Shown here: positions 1 to 9,005 of the stretch, one piece after another | Position numbering within the stretch: the first letter of the stretch is position 1 | Layout: each line of letters opens with the position of its first letter | From: Siculibacillus lacustris | GTDB taxonomy: Bacteria; Pseudomonadota; Alphaproteobacteria; Rhizobiales; Ancalomicrobiaceae | Direction: 5' to 3' | DNA length: 64,000 bases | Assembly: GCF_004328075.1 (NCBI RefSeq) | Contig: NZ_SJFN01000012.1 | Span: 63,720 to 127,719 of the forward strand | Made by a program: the position numbers and the translations under genes | The notes under the pieces: model-generated | Database searches by the model: none | What the model was told of the DNA's origin: nothing | The model's input: the letters and a program-made list of their open reading frames with translations, nothing else

Positions 1-575
1 GCGGCGAGGCGGAAGCGGGCGCAGTCCGAGCGATCGACCAGATAGACCATCACCGCCCGGTCGCCGGCCGCGACCCGGGCGGAGAGTTCGACGAGGTGCT
101 TGGCGCCGCGGGTGGTGCGCGCGTCGGGGAATTCGGCGACGCCCGGCACACGGCTCAGGGTGACGTTCTTGACCTCGACCCAGGCGCGACCGCGGATCGG
201 ATCCTTGAGCAGCAGGTCGACGCGGGAATTGACGCCGTAGGCGACCTCGCGGCGCAAGGTCGCCCAGCCGGCGAGCGTCGGGATGGCGCCTTGCGCGATC
301 GCCTCGGCGACCACGGCGTTGGGCAGGCCGGTGTCGATGCACACCCAGGCGCCGTCGACGTCCTCGAGGATCCAGCTCCAGGCGAGTTTGCGCTTGGGGT
401 CGGGGGAGCGCCACAGCAGGACGCGGGCGCCGGGGCGGGCGAGCCCCATCATCGAGCCGGAATTGGCGCAATGGGCGGTGACCGTCTCGCCGCTCGCGTC
501 GAGCACGACGTCGGCGAGGAAGCGCTTGTAGCGGCGGAGGAGGCGGCCGGCGACCAGGGGCTGGGGCAGGCGCAT
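1..575 (-). CDS. sfsA: SfsA family DNA/RNA nuclease, 3' end outside window
   Basis: Sugar fermentation stimulation protein A family: nucleic-acid-binding protein with a PD-(D/E)xK-like nuclease fold. The 191 visible residues start at ATG 575 and carry the family blocks HCANSGSM (about 35-42), SRVDLLL and WVEVKNVTL, the last two giving the D...ExK core. The start codon shares one base with the stop of the upstream glycosyltransferase gene, so the two are probably co-transcribed and translationally coupled. Family members are about 235 residues, so about 40-45 C-terminal residues lie outside the window. The link to sugar fermentation is historical; the cellular role here is unknown. Confidence 0.9.
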   Translation of the reverse strand, partial: MRLPQPLVAGRLLRRYKRFLADVVLDASGETVTAHCANSGSMMGLARPGARVLLWRSPDPKRKLAWSWILEDVDGAWVCIDTGLPNAVVAEAIAQGAIPTLAGWATLRREVAYGVNSRVDLLLKDPIRGRAWVEVKNVTLSRVPGVAEFPDARTTRGAKHLVELSARVAAGDRAVMVYLVDRSDCARFRLA

Positions 576-2167
576 CAGTCGCGGTCCTTCGCCGGGCGCT
601 GCGGATAGGGCAGGGGATAGGGCGCGCGCAGATGCCGGCCGATGGCGACGCGGGCTTCGAACAGCACGGTCGAGCCGAGCGTCACCGGGATCGGCGGCAG
701 TTCCTCGACATGGTCGAACAGCGGTGCGACCTCGGCGAGGCCGCGCTCGAAGCGACGCGGGCGGCCGATCAGCACCACGTCGCGGCCGAGATGAGCGGCG
801 GGGTCGGCGAGGAAGGCGAAGCCGCGCGGATCGGCGTCGAAGACCATGACGGTGGCGCGCGAGCCGAGCGCCGCGCCGATCCGCGCCGCCTCGATCCAGC
901 GGAAGGCGACGACCACCGGGCGGTCGGCAGGATCGGCGGCGGCGGTCGCCGGCACCAGACCGCGGGCGGCGAGCGCCTCGGGCAGACCGCGCCAGGTGAA
1001 GGATTCCTCGAGGAAGCCGCCGAGGCGAAGGCGGGCGATGGTCTCGGCCGAGGGCGGAGCGAAGCGGAGGCCGGCGATCAGCGCCGCGGCCAGCGCCAGA
1101 ATCGTCGCGGCGGCGATCGCGAAGGCGCGGGCCGGGCGGGCGAAGCGGTGCTCGTTTTCGGCGATGGCGCGGCCGAGCAGCGGCAGCAGGAACAGCCAAC
1201 CGGGCATCTGCCAATGGGGTAGACCGTCGCCGCCGAAGGCCGGGATCAGCGTGAACAGCACGATCGACGGCGCCGCCACGGCGGTGAGGAAGGCGGCGGG
1301 GCCGGCGCGGTCGCGGTCGCGGCGCAGGGCCGCCCAGGTCGCGGCTGCGGCGGCGATCAGGGTCCAGGGGCCGAGATAGGCGGCCTGGCCGAGCACGGCG
1401 CGCAAGGGGCCGAGGAGCGACCACCCGCGGCCACCGCCGCGCGCGGATTGGAACAGGAACGACACCCAGCCGTTCTCGGCGTTCCAGATCAGCGCCGGCG
1501 AAGCGACCGCGACGGCGAGGGCCACGCCCGCCCAGGGCGCCCAGGTCGCCAGCCGCCGGCGATGGGGGGTGGCGACGAGGAAGGCCAGCGCGCCGAGGGC
1601 GAACAGCGCGGCATGGTATTTCGACAGGCCGGCGAGGCCGAGGCCGATCCCGGCGGCGAGCCACAGCAGCGCCATGCGGCGCGGATCGGGATCGCGGAAC
1701 AGGATCTCGACCAGGATCCGGGCGGTCAGCGCCAGGGCCAGCACCAGCGGTCCGTCGGGGACCAGCCAGGATCCGGCCGAGACCAGGAAGAACGGCGCCA
1801 CGGTCAGCGCCAGCAGCGCCCAGAGGGCGGCGCGCGCGCCCCACAGGACGCGGGTGAGGTCGTGGAGCAGCCAAGAGGTGGCGGTGAAGGCGAGGACGAA
1901 GGGCAGCCGCAGGAAAGCCACCGGCACCTCGGGGCCGAACAGCGGCGCGGCCAGCGCCTGCATGCCGGCGACCCACCAGAAGGCCATCGGCGGATGGTCG
2001 AACCACGACAGTTGCCACCGGCCCGAGACCGCCATGGCATAGGCCTCGTCGAGGCCGGGATCGAGCAGCAGAGCCAGCCCGAGGCGTGCGACGAACCCGG
2101 CCACGAGCAGCGCCACCGCCCCGCGGAGGGCGTCGGCATCGTCGCGGGGCGTCTCGGATACGGGCAT
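575..2167 (-). CDS. Family 39 (PMT/ArnT-like) membrane glycosyltransferase
   Basis: Integral-membrane glycosyltransferase of the GT39/PMT_2 superfamily, which moves a sugar from a polyprenyl-phosphate donor to lipid or protein on the periplasmic face. About 530 residues with many hydrophobic helices. The first periplasmic loop has the acidic DEAY site and a [10 protein letters not shown] segment typical of the family, and a second loop has the LVPDGPL block. I chose ATG 2167 (GAGG five bases upstream) over ATG 2254, because the extra 29 residues are proline-rich and unlike a membrane protein start. Acceptor and sugar cannot be told from sequence. sfsA follows with a one-base overlap. Confidence 0.85.
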   Translation of the reverse strand: MPVSETPRDDADALRGAVALLVAGFVARLGLALLLDPGLDEAYAMAVSGRWQLSWFDHPPMAFWWVAGMQALAAPLFGPEVPVAFLRLPFVLAFTATSWLLHDLTRVLWGARAALWALLALTVAPFFLVSAGSWLVPDGPLVLALALTARILVEILFRDPDPRRMALLWLAAGIGLGLAGLSKYHAALFALGALAFLVATPHRRRLATWAPWAGVALAVAVASPALIWNAENGWVSFLFQSARGGGRGWSLLGPLRAVLGQAAYLGPWTLIAAAAATWAALRRDRDRAGPAAFLTAVAAPSIVLFTLIPAFGGDGLPHWQMPGWLFLLPLLGRAIAENEHRFARPARAFAIAAATILALAAALIAGLRFAPPSAETIARLRLGGFLEESFTWRGLPEALAARGLVPATAAADPADRPVVVAFRWIEAARIGAALGSRATVMVFDADPRGFAFLADPAAHLGRDVVLIGRPRRFERGLAEVAPLFDHVEELPPIPVTLGSTVLFEARVAIGRHLRAPYPLPYPQRPAKDRD

Positions 2168-2394
2168 CGCGGCCTCGGCAAGGGGGTCCGGGGCGCCTTC
2201 ATAAGGCGCGACGGGCGGCGTGGCCAGAGGCGACCGTCGGCAAGGTTTCGTCAACCCTGTGGCCCGACTTCATCGAAAGTTCATCCCCCAGATCCCTGCG
2301 AAAGTCTAACTGTAATTCCTGCGTGCGAACATCGCGTCAACCGGGCAGAAATCGACGAGTTTCCGCATTGCGAGCGTCGGGGGGAGTGCGATCC

Positions 2395-4221
2395 ATGTTG
2401 TTGTTGTCGAAGGACGCGGCGGGCGTCGGAGACGAAGCGGCCGGCGACGTCGTCCAGATGCCGCCGATCGCCGCCGAACACGCGGTGTCGCTGGCCAAGC
2501 TGGTGATCGAACACGCCCTGCAGCCGATCGTCGAAGTCCACACCGGTCGGGTCTATGGCCACGAAGCGCTGATGCGCGGCCACGACCGGCTCGGGCTCGC
2601 CCACCCCTGGGACCTGCTCGACCTGGCGGCGGAGGGCGGCGAGATCGTCCGCCTGGAGCGCATGCTGCACGCCCGGGCGCTGGCCCGCTTCACCCAGGTC
2701 GAAGCGGTCGGCGCCAAGCTGTTCGTGAACCTCGATGCGCGGGCGGTGACGCCGAAGCTGGAGATCCTCGACGGTCTGGCGGACGCGGTGGGACGCGCCG
2801 GCGTGTCGCCGTCGTCGGTGGTGGTCGAGCTGTCCGAGCGCGCCGACCATTTCGCCAATGCGGCGTTTCCGGAGTTCCTGCGCCGTCTCAAGTCCACGGG
2901 CATGCGGGTGGCGATCGACGACTTCGGCACCGGCTTCGCCGAGCTGCGGCTGCTGTGCGATCACGGCATCGACTATGTGAAGATCGACGGCCACTTCCTG
3001 CGCGGGATGGCGACCAGCCAGAGAAAGCTGTTGTTCGTCAGTACGATGAGCGATCTCGCGCATGTCCTCGGGGTGCGGGTGATCGCCGAGGGCATCGAGA
3101 CCGAGGCCGACTACATCGCCTGCCGCGAGGCGGGCTGCGATCTGGTCCAGGGCTATTTCGTGGCGCGGCCGCAGACCGAGATCGGCGATCTCCTGTCGAC
3201 CTATGCCCATGTGGTGTCGGTGCAGTCGCGCCATCGCCGCGGGCGGCGCTCCGACGGGCTGCTGATCCGTTCGGAACTGACCGTGCTGCCGACCGTCGCC
3301 GACGGCTCGACGCTGGAGCAGGTGTTCGAGCTGTTCCGCTGCCATCCGGCCGAGAGCTTCTTTCCGGTGGTCGACGCCGGCGGGGTGCCGCGCGGCATCG
3401 TCCACGAGCGCGACCTGAAGCGGCACATCTACAACCCCTTCGGTCGCGATCTCCTGCGCAACAAGGGCTTCGGCCACTCGGTCGCGTCCTTCGTGCAGCC
3501 CTGCCCGATCGCCGACGTGGAATCGGAGGCGTCGCGGCTGTTCGACATCTTCACTCATTCGGCCGGCGCCGACGGGGTGATCGTCACCGAGAACCAGCGC
3601 TATCTCGGCGTGCTCAGCACCGCGGCGCTGGTCAAGATCATGAGCGAAAAGCAGCTGCGCCAGGCGCGCGACCAGAACCCCCTGACCGAACTGCCCGGCA
3701 ATCTGTCGATCGCCGATCACGTCGCGACCACCGCGCTCGACGGCGACGCGCAACGGCTGTTCTGCTATTTCGACTTCGACGACTTCAAGCCGTTCAACGA
3801 TCGCTACGGCTTTCGCCGCGGCGACGAGGCGATCACCACCTTCGCCAACTGCCTGCGGCGCGAATTCGTCGGCACCGAAGTGTTCCTCGGCCACATCGGC
3901 GGCGACGACTTCTTCGCCGGCTTCATCGGCGCGGCGGCGGACGAGGCGGTGGGGCGGATCGAACGTCTGCTCGGCGAATTCCGCCGCGAGGTGGCGTCGC
4001 TCTACCCCGAACAGGAGCGGCGCGACGGCGGCATCGTCGGGCGAGACCGCGACGGGCGGTTGCGGAACTACCCGCTGATGCGCTGCAGTGCGGCGGTGCT
4101 GACCCTGGAACCGGGTACGGTCACCGCCGAACTCGATCGCATCGGCCTGATGATCGCCGACCTGAAGAGCGAAGCGAAACGTTCGGTGAGCGGCCTGGTG
4201 GTGCGTCGCTTCGAGGACTGA
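2395..4221 (+). CDS. EAL-CBS-GGDEF cyclic di-GMP signalling protein
   Basis: Cyclic di-GMP turnover protein of 608 residues with no obvious membrane segment, so probably cytoplasmic. The N-terminal EAL phosphodiesterase domain (about 35-285) keeps GHEALMRG (HEAL at 56-59), IDDFGTGF (DDFGTG at 175-180), VKIDGHF and the IAEGIETEAD block near 230. A CBS pair follows (about 297-415), suggesting control by an adenine nucleotide. The C-terminal GGDEF domain has GGDDF at 502-506, a conservative change at the signature glutamate. The upstream frame is open further, but ATG 2395 is preceded by a clear purine-rich ribosome site (GGGGGGAG, about eight bases away). Net direction, synthesis or breakdown, is uncertain; the intact EAL motifs favour breakdown. 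Confidence 0.9.
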   Translation: MLLLSKDAAGVGDEAAGDVVQMPPIAAEHAVSLAKLVIEHALQPIVEVHTGRVYGHEALMRGHDRLGLAHPWDLLDLAAEGGEIVRLERMLHARALARFTQVEAVGAKLFVNLDARAVTPKLEILDGLADAVGRAGVSPSSVVVELSERADHFANAAFPEFLRRLKSTGMRVAIDDFGTGFAELRLLCDHGIDYVKIDGHFLRGMATSQRKLLFVSTMSDLAHVLGVRVIAEGIETEADYIACREAGCDLVQGYFVARPQTEIGDLLSTYAHVVSVQSRHRRGRRSDGLLIRSELTVLPTVADGSTLEQVFELFRCHPAESFFPVVDAGGVPRGIVHERDLKRHIYNPFGRDLLRNKGFGHSVASFVQPCPIADVESEASRLFDIFTHSAGADGVIVTENQRYLGVLSTAALVKIMSEKQLRQARDQNPLTELPGNLSIADHVATTALDGDAQRLFCYFDFDDFKPFNDRYGFRRGDEAITTFANCLRREFVGTEVFLGHIGGDDFFAGFIGAAADEAVGRIERLLGEFRREVASLYPEQERRDGGIVGRDRDGRLRNYPLMRCSAAVLTLEPGTVTAELDRIGLMIADLKSEAKRSVSGLVVRRFED

Positions 4222-4224
4222 CCC

Positions 4225-4563
4225 TCAGCGCTCGACCGGCAGGCCGTGGGCGCGCCAGGCGCCGATGCCGCCGCCGACATGGGCGCCGTGGGGCAGGCCG
4301 AGCGAACGGGCGAGCTCGATCGCCTTGGCCGAGCGGCCGCCGGCGAGGCAGTAGAACACCACCGGCTTGTCGGTCGGAATCGCCGCGACGGTGGTGGCGA
4401 GACTCGACAGCGGCGCGTGATGGGCGCCGGGGACGTGGCCTTCGGCCCACTCATGGGCCTCGCGCACGTCGACCAGCAGAATCTCGCCGGCGACCGCCCG
4501 GCGATGGGCCTCCGGCGGCGTCAGGGTCTCGATCGGGGCGGCGGATTTTCCGAAACCGAACAT
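4225..4563 (-). CDS. Single-domain rhodanese (sulfurtransferase)
   Basis: 112-residue single rhodanese domain. It keeps the VDVREAHEWAEGHVPGA entry block and the active-site loop CLAGGRS with Cys72 as the sulfane-sulfur carrier, followed by GGIGAWRAHGLPV. Such small cytoplasmic proteins move persulfide sulfur in sulfide or thiosulfate handling. Its 3' end is three bases from the convergent cyclic di-GMP gene. ATG 4563 has GGGAGAG six or seven bases upstream, and the promoter region behind it is strikingly AT-rich. Confidence 0.9.
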   Translation of the reverse strand: MFGFGKSAAPIETLTPPEAHRRAVAGEILLVDVREAHEWAEGHVPGAHHAPLSSLATTVAAIPTDKPVVFYCLAGGRSAKAIELARSLGLPHGAHVGGGIGAWRAHGLPVER

Positions 4564-4585
4564 GCACGTCTCTCCCGTCGCGCGA

Positions 4586-4613
4586 CATATGAATAATTTC
4601 TAATATATACATA
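4586..4613 (-). promoter_or_regulatory. AT-rich putative promoter/operator of the rhodanese gene
   Basis: A run of about 28 bases that is almost entirely A and T lies 23-50 bases upstream of the rhodanese start in an otherwise very GC-rich segment. It reads as a likely promoter or operator. The ATAT ends are symmetric, but the arms between them do not form a convincing inverted repeat, so no regulator is assigned. Confidence 0.4.
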
Positions 4614-4669
4614 GGGCGCTCGCGGGCATCCCGCAAGTCCGCCGGCACCGATGAACCCGATCGCGGCGC

Positions 4670-5563
4670 TCAGGGCGCGCGGAAATCGAGAGTGACGGCC
4701 ATCGCGAAGCGCCGGGTCTCGCCGGGGGCGAGCGTCACGCTGCCGGGCTTGTCGCCGATCTCGCCGGCGAAACCGACCGGGTCGGCATGGCCCTGCCAGG
4801 GTTCGATGCACAGGAAGCCGGCGCCGGGCTTCGACCACAGGCCGAGCTGCGGCATGCCCTCGAAGTCGACGATCAGGCGGGCGCCGGTTTCGCCGCTCCA
4901 GATCACCCGGCGGCTCGCCAGCGCATCGAAGATCAGGGCGTCGTCGGCGAACAGCGCGTCGTCGATCGGCAAGGTGTCGCCGATCACCGGCGAGGGCAGG
5001 GCCTCGGGGCGGAGCAGACCGGCGGCATCGAGACGGCGGACCGGTGCCGGCTCCGGCGACTCGAAAGTCAGGGTGTGGGCGGCGCGCGGGCCGGCATAGG
5101 GCAGCGGCCAGTGGAAGGCCGGGTGGAAGCCGAAGGCCACCGGCATGTCTTCGTCGCCGGTGTTGGAGACCTCGGCGGTGGTGGTGAGCGTCCGGCCGGC
5201 CACCGCATGGGTGACGTCGAGGCGGAATTCGAAGGGCCACACCGCGCGGGTGGCGCCGCTCGCCTCGAGGCGCAAGGTGGTGTGGGCGGTGCCGCGCTCG
5301 ACCACCTCGAAGACGGAGGTGCGGGCGAAGCCATGGCGCGGCAGGGCGTAGGTCCGGCCGCGATGGCGGAAGACGCCGCCGGCGAGTGATCCGACGATCG
5401 GGAACAGGAGCGGCGCGCGGCCGCTCCAGAAGGTGGGGTCGCCGTTCCACAGGTAGGCGTTGCCGACCGCGTCGTCGAGCCAGGTCAGTTCGGCGCCGAG
5501 CAGAGCGACATCGGCGGACAGTTCGTCGGAGAGCAGCGTGACGGTCTGGGAAGAGCGAGACAT
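4670..5563 (-). CDS. Aldose 1-epimerase family protein
   Basis: 297-residue galactose-mutarotase-like protein of the LacX/YeaD-type branch, expected to interconvert anomers of an aldose or sugar phosphate in the cytoplasm. Family signatures are GAELTWLDDAVGNAYLW near the N-terminus, FPIVGSL, and the substrate-binding LPRHGFAR block with its histidine, then FGFHPAFHWPL. ATG 5563 (MSRSSQTV) has GGAG eight bases upstream; the open frame runs 41 codons further but that part does not look coding. Substrate unknown. Confidence 0.85.
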   Translation of the reverse strand: MSRSSQTVTLLSDELSADVALLGAELTWLDDAVGNAYLWNGDPTFWSGRAPLLFPIVGSLAGGVFRHRGRTYALPRHGFARTSVFEVVERGTAHTTLRLEASGATRAVWPFEFRLDVTHAVAGRTLTTTAEVSNTGDEDMPVAFGFHPAFHWPLPYAGPRAAHTLTFESPEPAPVRRLDAAGLLRPEALPSPVIGDTLPIDDALFADDALIFDALASRRVIWSGETGARLIVDFEGMPQLGLWSKPGAGFLCIEPWQGHADPVGFAGEIGDKPGSVTLAPGETRRFAMAVTLDFRAP

Positions 5564-5675
5564 GGCGGATCTCCGGTTGTCGCGCGCGGGCACCCCGCGA
5601 GCAAGCCGTGCCGCGGACCTCGCGTCAAGTCGCGAGATCGTCGAGGTCGCATTCGTCCGGAGGCCGATTCGGGAA

Positions 5676-5700
5676 CGGCGGCCCACCCGACGGGCCGCCG
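5676..5700 (-). terminator. Intrinsic terminator-like hairpin after the Flp pilin gene
   Basis: Perfect nine-base-pair stem (CGGCGGCCC with GGGCCGCCG) around a seven-base loop, 27 bases past the stop of the minus-strand pilin gene. The minus strand continues TTCCCG, so there is only a weak pyrimidine tail. Confidence 0.55.
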
Positions 5701-5726
5701 CGGTGACGGCAGGACGCCGACGACCG

Positions 5727-5888
5727 TCACTTCATGTTGGCGGCGAGATTCTGGAAGGTCAGGTTGAGGTTGGTGCCGAGCAGGCCGGCGCCGCCGATGA
5801 TGCCGACAGCGACCAGCGAGGCGATCAGTCCATATTCGATCGCGGTGGCGCCGGAGTCGTCGCGGAAGAGGCGGATCAACAGAGTCAT
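5727..5888 (-). CDS. Flp/Fap-type pilin subunit
   Basis: 53-residue type IVb (Tad) pilin. It has the short charged leader ending in DDSGA, then the processing and assembly motif ATAIEYGLIASLVAVGII with the glutamate of the mature +5 region, and one hydrophobic helix. ATG 5888 is used because AGGAGG lies about ten bases upstream; a longer frame to 5999 lacks pilin features. Prepilin peptidase, secretion ATPase and platform genes of a tad locus are not nearby, so this copy is an orphan whose assembly machinery must be elsewhere. Confidence 0.9.
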   Translation of the reverse strand: MTLLIRLFRDDSGATAIEYGLIASLVAVGIIGGAGLLGTNLNLTFQNLAANMK

Positions 5889-6068
5889 GACTGCAAATTC
5901 CTCCTGGAAAGCGACGGTCGACTTCGCGGAAGTCGCCGTCAGGTTGCATCTGGAGGATTGCGCCATCGTCTTGACGAAGAGTGAAATTCCGGAGCGCAAT
6001 GCATCCGGAAGTGGTGGAAATTCGCGGTCGCTCGGCGGATCCCCCGCGTGCGCCGGCGATCGCTCGAT

Positions 6069-6920
6069 TCAGCCGGCCGGCTTGCCGGCGGCCAGCGCGA
6101 CATAGGCCTTGCGGGTGCCGGGCGGCACCGCGCCGCGCTGCTCGAGCAGCAGGATCAGGCGCAGGGCGAGGTCGATCGAGGCGTAGCAGTGGTGGGCGAT
6201 GGTCGCCAGATGCTTCAGCTGATCGTCGGAGAGGCCTTCGGGGTGGGCGAAATCGCGGACATAGACGAGATCGGCCTCGAGCAACTGGTTGAGCGGCCGG
6301 CGCGGGTCGCCGCCGATCACGCAAGGGGCGATCGGCCACAGTTTGACGCCGGCAAAACAGTGCGGGACGAAGCCCTGGGCGCGCAGTTCGACGTCGATCT
6401 CGCCGATCGCCGGTTGACCCTGGTAGAGGGTCATGAACGACACCTCGGTCTGGATCGCCACGGCTTCGGCGAGCTTGCGGCGGCCGGAGCGGAAGACGTC
6501 GAGTTCGCCGCCCTGGATGTCGATCTTGAGAAAATCGAGGTGCTCGATCTCGTCGATGTCGTCGAGGCGGCGGGTGGCGATCTCGACCCGTTCGATCACT
6601 TCCGACAGGGGTTTCAACACGTCGAACAGCGCGAAGGCGGCGGGATCGGGCTCGTAGAGGCTGGTCAGGCCCGAGGCGCGGCAGATCTTCAGCTCGTGGG
6701 TGCCGCCGTCGCCGACCGCGTGCGGCAGGTAGCGCTCGTGCGGCCCCTTGGCGGCGAGGAGGGCGGCGAGCGCTTCGGGTTGCGGCTCGAAGCCGGTGAC
6801 CCGGCACAATCCGGCGGCGAGCATCGGCTTGTAGGGCGGATCGCCGTCGATCGGGTTGGCGCCGATGTCGACGATCTCGGTCGTGCGCGCGAGGCGCAAC
6901 AGGTCGCGGACATTGCTCAT
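6069..6920 (-). CDS. FkbM family SAM-dependent methyltransferase
   Basis: 283-residue methyltransferase of the FkbM type, a family that O-methylates sugars or natural-product hydroxyls. Motif I is VDIGANPIDG near residues 18-27, followed by GFEPQPEAL (acidic residue binding the SAM ribose), the HAVGDGGTHEL strand and LDFLKIDIQGGELDVF, the FkbM hallmark. It stands alone between the pilin gene and the divergent DUF3617 gene, so no acceptor can be inferred. Confidence 0.85.
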   Translation of the reverse strand: MSNVRDLLRLARTTEIVDIGANPIDGDPPYKPMLAAGLCRVTGFEPQPEALAALLAAKGPHERYLPHAVGDGGTHELKICRASGLTSLYEPDPAAFALFDVLKPLSEVIERVEIATRRLDDIDEIEHLDFLKIDIQGGELDVFRSGRRKLAEAVAIQTEVSFMTLYQGQPAIGEIDVELRAQGFVPHCFAGVKLWPIAPCVIGGDPRRPLNQLLEADLVYVRDFAHPEGLSDDQLKHLATIAHHCYASIDLALRLILLLEQRGAVPPGTRKAYVALAAGKPAG

Positions 6921-7138
6921 GGCGTCGATTCTCGGCTCCCGGGATCGCCGGCGACCTTGCCCGAGTCGACGACGCCGCGCAAACCGGCCGGCGGACGCAA
7001 CCCTGCGGCGAACCGTCGTCTATCGTCCGAACGCGATCGCCCCTCCTGTGGGACGACATCCGCCGGTTGCACCGCGAGTCCCGGGACCCGAGGCGCGGCT
7101 TCGGCCAGCGGAATCGACCACCGCCGAGAGGAAACGTC

Positions 7139-7597
7139 ATGAAGCGCGTCGCAGTCTCCGTCGCCGTGGTCGTTCTCTCGGCGTCGGCGGGGTGGGCCGA
7201 CGACGTCGTGCTGCCGCAACAGAAGCCGGGTCTGTGGGAAGTCCGCTCGACCACCCCCTCGATCCGGACCGAGCGCTGGGCGACCCCGGAATTCCGATCC
7301 ACCTACCGATATTGCCGTTCGCCCGCCGGCCGGCCGGCCGAGATGTCCAAGGAGATGTCGGATGCGGTCGCCAAGCTCGGATCCTGTTCCACCGCGACGG
7401 TGACGCGCAGCGGCACTGACTATGTCACGACGGCCGACTGCCGGACGCCCCGGGAGCTCTTCCAGAGTCGTGCGGTCTACAGCGGCGATTTTCGGTCGCA
7501 GCTGACCATCCGAAGCTACCATGTGACCGACGGCAAGACCGTCCTGGTGAACGTCGAGACGGAGCGGCGCATCGGGGAGTGCCCGGCGACGAAGTGA
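7139..7597 (+). CDS. DUF3617 family exported protein
   Basis: 152-residue secreted or periplasmic protein of unknown function. ATG 7139 has GAGAGG upstream and begins a clear signal peptide (MKRVAVSVAVVVLSASAGWA, cleaved before DDV). The mature part opens with the DUF3617 signature KPGLWEVRSTTP and has four cysteines (CRS, GSCS, ADCRT, GEC) that may form two disulfides. It is divergent from the FkbM gene and convergent with the amine oxidase gene. Confidence 0.8.
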   Translation: MKRVAVSVAVVVLSASAGWADDVVLPQQKPGLWEVRSTTPSIRTERWATPEFRSTYRYCRSPAGRPAEMSKEMSDAVAKLGSCSTATVTRSGTDYVTTADCRTPRELFQSRAVYSGDFRSQLTIRSYHVTDGKTVLVNVETERRIGECPATK

Positions 7598-7640
7598 CGG
7601 GCCGGCCGGTCGGGGCCTCGGCGGGGCCGATGCGTCCGCC

Positions 7641-9005
7641 TCAGCCGCCGGGCGGGCCGAGGATCGCGCGGGCGGCGCGTTCGCCGCTGCGGTGAGCGCC
7701 GTGGACGGTGGCGTGCCAGGGGAAGTCGGTGTGTTCGCCGGCCAGGACCAGGCGGCCGTCGATCGGTGCCGCCAGGGCGGCATAATGCTTCGGCGTGGTC
7801 CCGACTTTCGGCAGCGAATAGGCGCCGAGCGCGAAGGGATCGCGCGACCAGGCGGTGGCGACGATGCCGCGCGGCGCCGGGAGCCCGGGGCCGAACATGT
7901 CGGCGAGCACCGCGACGACGTCTGCCCCGACGTTCGACGCGGTCATGGCGTCGGCCTTGCGGGCATAGGGGCCGGTGGCGAAGCCGACCAGAACCGGCGC
8001 CCCGGACACCGCCGACAGATCGAGGAACGACGCCCAGCGCCCCCGTTCGGCGTCGACATGGCCGTGGAAATGGTTGCCCTCCGGCCAGAACCGCCGGTCG
8101 AAGGCGAGCGCCGCCTTGGTCACGGTGCCGACGCCGATCGCCTCGACGGCGGCCTGTACCGCCTGCGGCAGGGCCGGGGCGAAGGTCACGCCGCCGGCCT
8201 TCAGCACCCCGAGCGGCAAGGTGCAGACCACCGCGTCGGCCTCGAAGCGTTCGTCGGCGGTGGTCACCGTCACGCCGTCGGCGCGGCGCTCGATACGCGT
8301 GACGATCCGGTTCAGGCGCAGATCGAGGCCGCGCGCCAGCGGCGCCAGGATCGCGTCGTAGCCGTCGGGCAGCAGCACTTCGGGGCCGGACAGGGCCTGA
8401 TCCTCGTCGAACCAATAGGCCGAGGCGTCCTCGATCGCCGCGCCGAGGTCGTCCTCGGTCTTGGTGGTGACCGTCCAGGCGTTGACCGGATCGTCGAGGA
8501 AGGTCGGATCGCGAGCGCGGATCGCCTCGGCCAGCGAAACGTCCTCGCTCTCGTCGAGCTCGCCGTCGATGGCCGCGAGCAGCGCGTCCCAGCGGTCCTC
8601 GGCGCGGTCGAGTTCGGCCTCGGGGATCGGCCGCCCGCCGGGGCGGTGGACGGTGCGGCGGTCGTCGTCGGTGCGGACCAAGCGGGCGCCGACGCTGCGG
8701 GCGAGATCGGCGATGGGGTTGCGATCGATGCCGTGGATCCAGGCGGCGCCGCGCTCGATCGGGACCCCGAGGCTGCGGTCGGTGGCGAGGCGGCCGCCGA
8801 TGCGGTCGCGGGCCTCGAGCACCACCACGGAGCAGCCGCCGTCGACGAGGCGGCGGGCGGCGGTCAGGCCTGCGACCCCGGCGCCGACGACGATCACCCG
8901 GCGCAGTACCGGCGCGGCGCTTGCGGCGCGTGGCCGCAGGAGCGGCGGCAGGCCGAGGAGCGCGGCGGCGGCGAGGAGGGCGCGGCGGGTCGGGTCACGC
9001 GACAT
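7641..9005 (-). CDS. Flavin-dependent amine oxidase family protein
   Basis: 454-residue FAD enzyme of the flavin monoamine oxidase/polyamine oxidase family. An N-terminal signal of Tat-like look (PTRRALLAAAALLGLPPLL, ending ASAA) suggests export. The dinucleotide-binding fold follows as VVGAGVAGLTAARRL with VVLEARDRIGGR, then the substrate-cap region and the C-terminal FAD motif LVLAGEHTDF. Expected chemistry is oxidation of a primary or secondary amine to imine with peroxide formation; substrate unknown. The start at 9005 overlaps the end of the upstream GGDEF gene by 11 bases, so the two are coupled. Confidence 0.88.
   Translation of the reverse strand: MSRDPTRRALLAAAALLGLPPLLRPRAASAAPVLRRVIVVGAGVAGLTAARRLVDGGCSVVVLEARDRIGGRLATDRSLGVPIERGAAWIHGIDRNPIADLARSVGARLVRTDDDRRTVHRPGGRPIPEAELDRAEDRWDALLAAIDGELDESEDVSLAEAIRARDPTFLDDPVNAWTVTTKTEDDLGAAIEDASAYWFDEDQALSGPEVLLPDGYDAILAPLARGLDLRLNRIVTRIERRADGVTVTTADERFEADAVVCTLPLGVLKAGGVTFAPALPQAVQAAVEAIGVGTVTKAALAFDRRFWPEGNHFHGHVDAERGRWASFLDLSAVSGAPVLVGFATGPYARKADAMTASNVGADVVAVLADMFGPGLPAPRGIVATAWSRDPFALGAYSLPKVGTTPKHYAALAAPIDGRLVLAGEHTDFPWHATVHGAHRSGERAARAILGPPGG

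Noticed and set aside
4586..4613. BigR/SqrR-type sulfide-responsive operator before the rhodanese gene
   Set aside because: The segment is AT-rich but lacks a convincing inverted repeat, and no ArsR-type repressor is encoded nearby.
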